NCBI GenBank assembly: GCA_002221725.1
Contig: NJFT01000002.1
Coordinates: 248,001-312,000 of the forward strand
Reading direction: 5' to 3'
From: Scedosporium boydii
Lineage: Eukaryota > Ascomycota > Sordariomycetes > Microascales > Microascaceae
DNA length: 64,000 nt
Below, piece by piece: positions 1-9,620 of this stretch. Positions within the stretch are counted from its first letter, which is position 1, and each line of letters opens with the position of its first letter. The translations under genes and the position numbers were made by a program. The notes below the pieces were generated by a model. That model saw only the letters and a list, made by a program, of their open reading frames with translations. It had not been told where the DNA came from and searched no databases.

Positions 1-705
1 TTAAATGGTTGCACGCTCTTGTTCCTTGTTCGACCGGCACATCTTCTGGTGATGGCGTCCCCGGTCCTGACTATATGGAGTAATACACCGGGCTGGCACC
101 AGCTTGGGCTCTCTGGCATGTAGTTTACCTTTTGACGGCCTGCAACCCAGGTACAATTATTTTGTTTTCAAGCGGGTTTGTCCACTTCAAAACGCGTTAA
201 GATGTATAGCTAGGCCTCTTGTGCGACCTATAGCATCTAGGAGGCCAGACATCCAACCCCGGCGCTAATAGACACCGTGAGTTCACAGCCAGACCCATTC
301 TCGAGACCTCCTTGCCTTGGTTTTAGGCAGCCTTTGATATTGCGAATTATATCCCAATCACATCACTCGGCTTGGCAGCTTGTTCTCGACCCTAAAATAG
401 ATGGCTATAGAGACCCGGCCGTTCTCAAGCCCCCGCGGTACCCCGGATACATCTTCATTTCTCACTGATTCAATCCTGGCCTCCGCATTTCGAAATGCGT
501 CGCGAGGTTTGATTAGGCGCGGGGAGGTTACTTACACCTCCCCACCAAACCTCCTGTCTTTAGCCGCGCGCCGCCAGCAAGGCTATGAACACGAACGACA
601 TCGTTTTGATGGTTCGTTTCGTCAGGTATGGGCAGCCGCCTCATTTCTACGGACTGCTGCTTGAGCGGGCTCGAGAAGGAAGCTGCCCCGTCATCTTGAA
701 CCTCT

Positions 706-706
<1 letters not shown>

Positions 707-753
<47 letters not shown>
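707..753. repeat. (CT)n microsatellite
   Basis: An uninterrupted CT dinucleotide run of about 47 bases. Its translation gives spurious Ser-Leu or Arg-Glu repeat frames on both strands, which should not be read as protein. Confidence 0.95.
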
Positions 754-756
<3 letters not shown>

Positions 757-977
757 ATCGAGCCTATTAAGAGTAGATTTAAACAATAAAATATATAAAA
801 ATACTGAAAATGAAAAGGACTTCCTTATACACGGTTCCAATACACTGTTCCAATACAATAACTGTTCTCATACCCTTATTGACCCTTTTTATTCTAGTTT
901 ACCTTGTGAAAATTCTGAATACTTTTATAACTATTAATTCTGTATCTATTCTCTCAATCTCGAGCCTACTTAAGGGT
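749..977. repeat. imperfect direct repeats flanking an AT-rich island
   Basis: CTCTCAATATCGAGCCTATT at 749 recurs as CTCTCAATCTCGAGCCTACT at 951, about 202 bases apart. The DNA between them is markedly AT-rich and contains a second small repeat (GTTCCAATACA twice near 835-860). This could be a remnant of a small insertion or a local duplication; no transposase frame is present. Confidence 0.55.
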
Positions 978-1058
978 CGGCCAAACGCCTTCTCATCCCG
1001 TCACAACGTCTAGCCAGGCTTGATCCAAAGTAGCTCACAAAGCCTTTGCTTGCCCAAC

Positions 1059-1814
1059 ATGCCCCTAGATTTTCCATCAGAGGGGTACAACCTCACCGAA
1101 GATCCCGAGGTATTGCCCGAAAACCTTTTGCGCACCGAGTGTCGAAAGGTCTTCGTCGAATTTCTACAAACCAGCGGGGCAGCGAATGCCAAAAACCACG
1201 TTATCCTCAAAATCCACTTCATGACTGCCTGTGAGGGATACCAAGGCAACCGGATATCCATGGACGTTAAGTTCGACTTGGGTAGCACGGGGTCTGATGA
1301 CTCGGAGCCGGGGCGTAAGCCCGGCAAGATGCTCGTGAAGCCTGTTCTATATACCGGAGTATCCGCCAGTCCTGCGCGTTCCTTCCAGATCGAGGTGCAC
1401 CCCAATCTTCCGCTCGACTTCATTATTGACGCCCTCCTGTATTACAGGTTGCATGACTTCTACTTTAGAAACATTAATGCAAGGTACTATGGCTGCCGCG
1501 ATTTCATGTAGGTCTCCAGCACCAAATATATATTCTAGCCAGAGCTAACTATACCACTTCAGTGCACAAGCTTTGCAGTACTGCACTCGGCGACATACAT
1601 ACGCCCGTATATTGTTCGCTCCTTCCCAACCAACCCGGAAATGCCTGTTGATAGTGTCTTTGATGCCCTAGGAATGCGGTTCAGAGGCGGGGGTTTCTCC
1701 GTTTCCCCTATTGATAAAGGCTCTTTCGCTGAGCATCAGCGCGTTGAAGAAGGACTGCCGTACTACGGCTCAGAGAGAGCAGCGGAAATCGAATCGTTGA
1801 TTTCTAGCTTGTAA
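1059..1814 (+). CDS. DUF7770-like hypothetical protein
   Basis: Two exons are inferred: 1059-1507 and 1571-1814, giving 230 residues. The intron has a GTAGGT donor and an AAG acceptor. The nearer CAG acceptor at 1562 would put the downstream exon out of frame, so the AAG site was chosen. The ATG at 1059 is the first in frame, in a good context (CCAACATGCC). The protein shows a central NHVILKI, then RISMDV, and a YYGCRDF segment just before the splice junction. This layout recalls the fungal-only family DUF7770, whose members carry an NHW-like segment, a short IDM-like strand and a conserved GCR motif; its function is unknown. No signal peptide or membrane segment is visible. It sits beside a broken phosphotransferase gene in an accessory region. 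Family assignment is from memory of the pattern and is moderately sure. Confidence 0.55.
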
Positions 1815-2147
1815 ACTAAGGGGCAACTGTGCCCTAGTCATTTGTGTAGAGTTAGAGGGGAGCTCTAGAACTTACAATTTAGGCAAGCTAATATATTCTT
1901 ATTTTGATAACTTCGTATGCATTTCAAGCCCTGACTTGCACTCTTATTCAGAAACAACTTGTGAAGAAAAAAAGAAAGAGGCAGCTGTAAGATCATAATG
2001 AAGAGGGTTGCAGCAGTTCAGGGCGGATGGGTGGAGTTTCTCCAACTGGTTGGGGTAAGGGGCTGGTGGTGAAAGCAGAATTTCCATTCATTTCGACTTT
2101 CCCCCCAGGCAGCCGGCGACCGGAGGTCGCAAACGAACTTGGACCCA
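1815..2147. other. intergenic, convergent gene ends
   Basis: This lies between the stop codon of the DUF7770-like gene and the stop of the oppositely oriented phosphotransferase locus. I see only 3' flanking sequence, with an AT-rich stretch near 1885-1925. Confidence 0.5.
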
Positions 2148-3109
2148 TCACCATAGGGCCCATGAGATCTGTAATGGGACAATATTATCAACACTGTCAG
2201 TCGTGGGCACTTGTACTTGGCCGCTTATGTCGCGCTTAATCTTGCCTGTGGCTTCTTCGGGTGAGAGGACATATTTAGAGAAACTGGATGGGAGGACGCT
2301 CGCATCAGCGAAGTCGATCACGCTGATATCGTCGTTATCGTCGATTATAAAGTTCGCAAGCCACACGTCAGAATAACAGAAGACCATCGGTTTACTAGAG
2401 AGGTCTTTAACTCGACTCTTTTTCTTTGTCATCTTGAGAAACTGTATAAGATGGGAAGTGTCAGTTTCATAGGGTATATAAGTGGACGCAGATATCGCCC
2501 ATCCCTTACAAGATTAAGGTGGTCCTCTAGTTGTCCAACGTTCTCGTAGTGGCGTGGAGCCTCTCGGCAATCGAAAAAGACGTGTCGAATCTTTCCTCCA
2601 TCGATAGCAGCTGGGCGAGATTCTGAGGGGATAGGGATGCGGTGAAGTTCAGAAAGAGCCAAGGCAATAAGGGAATATATAGAATCCTGCCTTGCAGCAT
2701 CCTCCGTGGCCTTCAACCACTCCCCTGCTGTTTTACCCGGAACGAATTCCATAACAAGATACGACTTTCCCCACCCTACACCGGCCTGTGCTTCTATCTT
2801 GCAAGCATAGAAGATTGCGGGGGCTTTAACGGGCGACTTGAGGCGGCGTAGCTCTTCGTACGCCATCGTTTGCGCTAGTATTTCGTTCCAGAGAACCTAG
2901 CAGCCGTATTTGATCCAGAATACCGGTGCCTCTGGTGGATAAGCAAGGCCCATGTTATAGCCCAGTTCGTGTTCCGCAGTACAGAGCTGTACTAGCTCAG
3001 CGGGCGTGGGAATTTCATGCCCGTCAGGGGGAGGGAGCCCGTGGTATTCCCTAAGCACATGGACTGAGGCAGTAGGCATGATGGAGATATCTACTGATGT
3101 CTGTGCCAT
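2148..3109 (-). pseudogene. APH-type phosphotransferase, interrupted by in-frame TAG
   Basis: On the minus strand an ATG at 3109 opens a frame that stops at TAG (2897-2899). It continues in the same frame through 2510, is spliced at 2442-2509 (GTAAGG donor, TACAG acceptor), and ends with TGA at 2148. Ignoring the TAG, the product would be about 297 residues, the usual size of fungal aminoglycoside-phosphotransferase-fold proteins (PF01636). Visible signatures are FWIKYG in the N lobe just before the stop, YLVMEFVPGKTAGEW (hinge), the catalytic loop FCYSDVWLANFI (Asp and Asn kept, His-Gly replaced by Tyr-Ser, as I recall for the fungal subgroup) and the metal site VIDFADA. The frame and motifs are otherwise intact, which suggests recent inactivation, a sequencing error or stop readthrough. 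The substrate of this subgroup is unknown. Confidence 0.65.
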
Positions 3110-3769
3110 CTTGGCACAGAGGCAAGGTCAGGCTGAGGCTAGAATGACAAGTTGGGTCGATGAGAGGCTGCTGGGCGGTGCGGCGATGCCTCCCATAATG
3201 CGGGACCTGCGGTTCTGGAACTGGGTGGCTGTGGGGTCTGGAGGTTCACACATTGAAAGTAACATTAAAGGTATTCCGGTCCTATGATTCCCCAGTTGGC
3301 TTGGGCTGGTTCGACTGGGGCCGAGAACAGTCACGCAGAACGGGACTTCCCGGCCTTTGAGGTATCTACATAAGAAAGACAACTTGGGAAGACACATCAA
3401 TCAGGATTATATTTCATCTCGATAGGTATATAATTAGCCAAAAGAGTGGACCAATTGAAGAGCAAAGAAAAACAGGGTGGAAAATCAAAAAGATTCTGTT
3501 CTTCCTTGATCTGGTGTGCAAGGACTGACTGAGGTAGGAAGTACGAAGTACCATTGTACTGGTTGATGCTGACAAAATCCTCCGTTATCTTATCACCGAA
3601 CTCGCCTTTTACGCCTCGCAAGTCTCGGCTCGCATATTTTTCATCAAACTTCCAGCATCGTAGGTCCTGCGACGATTCCTCAGAATTCCCGGCGAAATAC
3701 TTTGGAAATTACCGCGATCGGACCAGGCTCGAAATTGAGACACGAGGAAAATAAGATACTTTTTTCGAG
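3110..3769. other. intergenic, MAS2 promoter side
   Basis: Divergent interval between the phosphotransferase locus and MAS2. No gene is recognised. It contains one copy of the recurrent TACGAAGTA motif at 3542. Confidence 0.5.
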
Positions 3770-5590
3770 ATGTTGCGATCGCTGGTTTCCCGCGCCTCCA
3801 GCCGGACGGTGGCGCCCTGGTTGACGAGGACGGTAAAGCCGGTTGCTGCACGACCTGCCGTTGCGACGAGGTCTCTTGCCACAGTAGTTGGTGGTGAACG
3901 GGTGTGTTCGGTCTCAATTCTATCCTCTCCTCTTTTCCGGGGGATGCCCTCCATTGTTTACTAACTCCATTTCGCATTTCAGGAACCCACAGAGTTAGAC
4001 AACATTACCCGGCTTCCAAATGGCCTCCGCGTCGCCTCCGAAGCGCTCCCAGGCTCCTTTTCCGGTGTGGGAGTCTACATCGATGCTGGCTCGCGATTCG
4101 AGGACGAATCCCTCCGAGGCGTAAGCCATATAATGGACCGACTAGCCTTCAAGTCGACGTCGAAGCACAGCGCCGACGAAGTCCTCGAGCAGATCGAGAT
4201 GCTCGGCGGAAACATCCAGTGCGCCTCGAGCCGCGAAGCCATGATGTACCAGGCCGCCACCTTCAACTCGGCCGTCCCCTCCGCGCTGGCCGTGCTCGCC
4301 GAGACGATACGCGATCCGCAGATTACCGAGGACGAAGTGGCGGACCAGCTGGACACAGCGGCGTACGAGCTGCAGGAGATCTGGGCGAAGCCTGAGATGA
4401 TCCTTCCGGAGCTGGTGCACACGGCGGCGTATAAGGATAATACGCTGGGGAACCCGCTGCTGTGTCCCAAGGAGAGGCTGGATCAGATTAATGTTGCGAC
4501 TGTGCAGAAGTACCGTGAGCTGTTTTATAGGCCGGAGAGAATGGTTGTTGCGTTTGCTGGCGTTGATCACTCGACCGCTGTTAAGCTTGCGGAGCAATAC
4601 TTTGGTGATATGAAGTCAACAGAAGACCCCGTCTTGTCGAGGACAGGGTCGGAGACTTCCCTGGATTCCCTGAACTCCCAGAACAGCTTCTCGTCTTCCT
4701 CATCCTGGTCGTCATCAGGGTCCTCCCAAGTCTCCGGAGGAGCCATGGCCGCCATGAAGTCCCCCGCTAGCCTCCTCTCCAAAGTCCCCTTCTTCAAGAA
4801 CCTCTCCACTTCCGCCCCCACCATGGCCTCCATCCTCAACACCACACCATCCCAAGACATCTTCCGCGCCGCCCAATACACCGGTGGCTTCCTCGCCCTC
4901 CCTCCCTTACCACCCTCCCCCAACCCTGCTCTCCCCAATTTCTCCCACATCCACCTCGCCTTCGAGGGCCTCCCCATCGTATCCGAAGACATTTACGCCC
5001 TCGCGACGCTACAATTCCTCCTTGGCGGCGGCGGCTCCTTCTCGGCCGGTGGTCCTGGCAAGGGCATGTACTCCCGCCTCTACACGAACGTGCTCAACCA
5101 GCACGCCTGGGTAGAATCCTGCATCGCCTTCAACCACACCTACACCGACTCGGGCCTCTTCGGCATCTCCGCCTCGTGCATCCCCGGACGGACGGCCTCC
5201 ATGCTCGACGTCATGTGCAGGGAGCTCCGGTCCCTCACCCTCGACTCGGGCTTCTCCGCCCTCAACGAGACGGAGGTTTCTCGCGCCAAGCACCAGCTCC
5301 GGTCTAGTCTGCTTATGAACCTCGAGAGCAGGATGGTCGAGCTCGAGGACTTGGGCCGACAGGTCCAGATTCATGGACGGAAGATCCCCGTTGCGGACAT
5401 GTGCGAGAAGATCGATAGGTTGACCGTGCAGGATCTTAGGAGGGTGGCGAGGAATGTGTTTGGTGGGTTGGTTGAGGGCTCGGGTTCTGGTGCGCCTACT
5501 GTTGTGTTGCAGGAGTCGCAGCCCGTTGGGCTCGCGAGCTGGAGTCAGATCCAGGAGATGATTTATGGCTGGGGTCTTGGGAAGAGGTGA
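3770..5590 (+). CDS. MAS2: mitochondrial processing peptidase alpha subunit
   Basis: Two exons, 3770-3901 and 3983-5590 (81 nt intron, CAG acceptor), encode 579 residues, close to the fungal family norm. The N terminus is Arg/Ser/Ala-rich and lacks acids (MLRSLVSRASSRT...), a typical mitochondrial presequence. The M16 peptidase N domain follows. Its zinc site is degenerate: HIMDR at residues 93-97 stands where the catalytic beta subunit has HxxEH, which marks this as the non-catalytic alpha subunit. The mobile glycine-rich substrate loop GGGGSFSAGGPGKG is present near residue 391. A Ser-rich insert follows the N domain around residues 250-290. In the matrix it pairs with beta-MPP to bind and position presequences for cleavage. 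Identification is secure. Confidence 0.96.
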
Positions 5591-6159
5591 GATATGTCAA
5601 ACTGGTTTGTTCCCTGGATAGGGCAGTGTAACAATGATGGGGGCTCGGTATATTCTTGAAAACATACATACACACACACACACGCATCTCAGTGAGTTTG
5701 GCGTCCTTTGTATAATAACTATCAGACGAATTTCCTTCTTTCTTTTTTGTATAAATCGGAAGCATTGAAACGGGGCAAGAAAAGCGTGCGTATACCAGGA
5801 AGAGAGGCATCTATGATGCCATAGATGCTAGTATGACACAGAATAGACTCCTCACTTCATTAAGGAAAAGAAGGTCAAATTTCTACTTGACTCTAGCGTT
5901 CAAATTTCTCGCAACTCTAAGCAAAATAACACCAAATCCCAAAGGGTTTCTTGGGTCGGAAGACCAAACCAGTTCTATGTCACAATAAAATAAAACGCCA
6001 TTCTTGTAGTCGTTAGATGATACCGATCCAACCCAATTCCTTATATCTCGCCACGTAACCCCTTCCCAAAAAGAGAAAACCATAGAAATCACCGAAGTAA
6101 AACAAACAAGAAGCAGATAACCGAGACGCGGAGTAAAAAGAAAAGTCGGTGAGCTAGTC
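5591..6159. other. intergenic, convergent 3' ends; short (CA)n
   Basis: Convergent interval between MAS2 and the YML020W-like gene. It contains a short CA microsatellite near 5663-5683 and AT-rich 3' sequence. No gene is seen. Confidence 0.5.
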
Positions 6160-9100
6160 TCATAGCTTTGACCGTACGGCCTCTAGTCTGTACTTTACGT
6201 CCTTGAGGGCCTTCGTCGTGGGTTTCCAGTGATCGAACTGTCTAAGCAACTGATCGGTCTCGGATGAGAGCTCCGTCTTGACGAAATCTTCTTCGAGAAG
6301 ACCGCGCATAACCCACGGGAGGAGGTAGGGGTTGGGAGAGGCGAGAGCGCCGTGTTTATGGACGCAGCAGGCAGTATTGGCTGCTACGTCGGTCGTTTCG
6401 AGGGCATGAGAGACGGCGAGGCTAGAAAGCATAAAGTGAGCATAATGGTTTCCTAAAAGTGGCGCAAGAACAAGGAATCATACTCGTAAACTTGGTCGTC
6501 ATAGTAGAGACGCGAGTGACCTTCGCCGCCGTACAAGCTTCCTGCTAGTGGGATGGAGAGTTCGCGGATAAGACCGTGGTCTGATACGCCAAGGTTCCTC
6601 AGCTTCAAAGCGAATCCAACAAGATGCGCAATGCTAAAGAGCTCAGTCAGCAATCTTCGAGCGGATTCAAGGTCATAACAGGTTACTTACAAGTCAGGTG
6701 CGTGAATACGACCGTCGATGAAGACTGCTCTGTAGATGTATGGGTGGTCGGCAGGGGAGCAGACAGCAGACTAGGTAAAATGACACGTTAGCCACGAGTT
6801 TCGCTACGGGTCCTGGAGCAATTTCTCATACCTCCATAGGAACCAATTGGTCATCGATGCTGCCGATGAAGGTGATTCGGACTCCGTACTCCAGAACCTC
6901 CTTCAAAGCCGTCTCGTATCGCTGAGATACTTCACTGGCTGGATTGGCAAGTTCCCATAGCTCAGCTGCTGCACCCATAAACATGCCCATGCTGGACTTG
7001 TAATCAGGGAATGGTCCCAAAGTGACGCCCGCTAAGGATATAGAATTAGTGGATGTTACGGAATTGAAATAAAAGAGATGTGAGGATTAGGAAGAAACCG
7101 TACCCATGGCGCAGACGCCAATCTTAGCATTCCTGATAATTCCCAAATCTATGAGTTTCGCAAGTAATATGATGCTTACGGGGACGCCCTGAGAATGACA
7201 CGAAACGATGACCAGGTCGGCGTTTCGTAGATGGTCAATCCAGTTTAGTAAGAGCGTCCAGAGATTGCTCACCCGGTCGGCAATCTTCCCTTCGCCCTCA
7301 AGCGCCACCGTCTCGATGACACAGTCCGACTGCCCGTTTGCATCTGCCCATCGTCGAATGGCCTCCGCGCCAAGATTCGCAAAGCGAATCGACGTTCCCG
7401 TTGGCTGTCCGATAATGGCCTTCAGATACGCCGCCGGGAACAGTCCATGAACCCCGATCGAGATCGCCTTCTTGATCCTTGGTGGCTCTTTTACCCGATA
7501 GACGTGGTTCGCCGGTGGTTGCCTTGTCCTTAGGAGGAAGTCGGTAATCTGCCGCATGATCGACGGATTACCCTTCATACTGTACGTGCTTCGGAAGGAT
7601 GGAAGTAGGAGGTTCGGTGGGAGAGGAGCGATAGATGGCTCCTTGGCTTGCGAGGGAGTCTTCGCGGGGGTTGTGACAGGTGGAGGTGTGGCCTGTTCGG
7701 CGGTTACGGCAGTCTGTTTGGCACCCTTTGCCGGCTTTCCCTCCTGAGGGCCCGGCGTTGTTGGCGTGATGGGAGTTACGTCGATATCCATCGACTGCGG
7801 GCGGTTCCTCTTATTCTTTGCTCGCGGGGCAGTAGGTGTTGCAGCCTTTTTCTTCGACTCGGTAGCATCTGATGGCTTCGGCTGGCTAAGCTCTGAACTA
7901 GTCGCGGGCTGGGGTTGCGATTCAGAACCTTCGCCGATAACAGCCAACTCACCCACTTCTGCCGGTTGACTCGTGGTGCTTGGGGATTTTGCGCGACCGT
8001 TTCGCGACCAAAACGCCCACGTCGACCCTGCTGAGGGAGGCTTCACCGGCTTAGGCTCCGTCTTCGGACCTGCCTCATCACCTTTGAAATCCGGAGGCGT
8101 AGCGTCGGTCATGACGACATCTTCGGAGGCCGGAGGCACCGGAGCTTCCTCCGCAGGCGCCTCTGCTGGGGTGGGGAAAACCTCGGGCGTAGGTCCCGTC
8201 CATATTGTAGTTGAAGACGACCAGAATCCGAACCAGTAGCTAGTGGACGTAGTAGTAGTTTGGTCCAAAGTGGTGTCTGCTGACTGAACCTCTCCAGTCT
8301 GTTCGGAAGTCTCCATAGGAGTAGAGTCTGCGTATTGTTCTAACCCTTGCTGTTCTTCCTCTTTTACATTGCTCTCATCCGCGTTCGCTGTCTCTGGGAT
8401 TTCTGTGGCTTCTTGAAGTGGTAACTCGGAAGGAGATGCCGCCGACCGACCAAACCACGTGAACCAACCAGACGATGTGGAATGCGAGTGAGAAATCAAG
8501 ATATCGGGTTTAGATTCGTCCGTAGCGTTGGGTTCTTCGTTGTCGGGCGCCGATGGCGCGTCTGCGACTACTGTAGGCTCGTTCGAGTGAGTCTGGTCAT
8601 CTTCTTCAATATCCATTTTACTATCGGTTCGGCTCGGTACGTCCTCTTGTGATGTAGTCTCTTGGGCAGCTTCCGAAGTCTCTTGGGCCTTAGTGATGGT
8701 GCGCTGAGACGGGGCGAGCGATGCACTGGAGGGAGATCGGTGAAGACTCGAAGTCGGGGTCCGTCCGGTTTCGAATCGCGTAAAATCGGGCGTGCTTCCG
8801 GCTTTCATGGTTCCTCCGAGGATATTCTCTCTTGCAACTTGTGTCGACGGGGCAGATTTGGGCACTCGAGGCCATGATCCATACCAGCTGCGAGTTTTGT
8901 GAACCTAGAAGGGTGTGAGTTAGTACCCAGCAAACCTCCAGACGCATGCTATAAATCACCAACCTGTTTACTTAAGTTCTGGGCAGCCCCAGGGATGTCT
9001 CTCCCTGTCGACTTCTGGGTTTGAGGAGGCGGTGGTGGCATCTCGTGTTGTGATGCCTGTGATACGTTGGAAGATTCCGGGATCGAGCTTGGTTGGCTGT

Positions 9101-9185
9101 CGGCATTCGGCGGCGATTTGGAGCTGGACGAAGCGGTGGATGAGGCAGAGGACGGATTTGGCCTCAGCCGCTTCCGAGGCATCAT
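6160..9185 (-). CDS. YML020W-like alpha/beta-hydrolase-fold protein
   Basis: Six minus-strand exons: 9185-8964, 8904-7104, 7031-6832, 6770-6691, 6633-6484, 6421-6160. Every splice keeps frame and gives 904 residues from the ATG at 9185 (AAGATGATG context); an in-frame ATG at 9233 would add 16. The N-terminal half is low-complexity (Ser/Thr/Pro/Glu) with recurrent short aromatic blocks such as SGWFTWFGRSA, SYWFGFWSS and TWAFWSRNG. The C-terminal half is the conserved domain: a strand-turn IGVHGLFP (oxyanion HG), a nucleophile elbow CHSQG near residue 645 with Cys in place of the first Gly, FIGSIDDQLVPME, HPYIYRAVFIDG and GGEGHSRLYYD. This pattern matches the uncharacterised yeast protein YML020W and fungal relatives. 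Substrate and location are unknown. The gene is divergent from RRP5. Confidence 0.8.
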
Positions 9186-9620
9186 CTTCACAAGTTGGCG
9201 AAGAGGGAGGATGTGTGAAGTCGACGTCCCCATAAATCGAAGGTGAGCCTGACTTGGGGACGCCGTGTTATTCCGGCTGCCTTGGGGGGTGTTGGGTGGT
9301 GTCGTCACCGGATTCTAACTGGTTTGTACTTTTATGGACCCCTCCAAGTCAAAGTCTCTGGTCCACAACGGTGCTGCTTGTGGGCGCGCTGATTGGTCTC
9401 AGTCGCTTGACCGCTCAACATTGCAGGGCTGATTCTCGGCTAAACTCGCTTATCTTATCGCCTAATTTTTGGTGGGGTGGGATCCACTAAACAGCTGCAA
9501 GAATTGAAGGGAAGGAACAAAAAAAAAGTAGAAAAAAATAAAAATTTCTGAGCTTTGGTTCCCTTATACACCAGCCGACTGCAGGTTCGACATATCCCCT
9601 CGGCCTTCCACGCACACACA
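9186..9620. promoter_or_regulatory. divergent promoter of YML020W-like gene and RRP5
   Basis: A 435 bp interval separates the two start codons, so both promoters must lie here or overlap the N-terminal codons. AAAAATTT at 9540-9547, about 75 bp before the RRP5 ATG, matches the core of the yeast ribosomal RNA processing element (RRPE). I did not find the companion PAC element. The match is short and AT-only, so it is suggestive at best. Confidence 0.4.

Larger units (their letters stand above)
1..1058. other. intergenic, no gene recognised
   Basis: No reading frame here resembles a known protein. The stretch holds a long CT microsatellite (707-753) and an AT-rich island (about 770-950) bounded by two imperfect copies of a 27-base segment. 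The last part is presumably the promoter of the gene starting at 1059. Confidence 0.5.

Noticed and set aside
528..755. Arg-Glu repeat protein on the minus strand
   Set aside because: Translation of the CT microsatellite only.
1907..1918. loxP-like half site (ATAACTTCGTAT)
   Set aside because: Twelve of thirteen bases of one arm match, but there is no second arm or recombinase gene; best seen as a relative of the TACGAAGT motif or chance.
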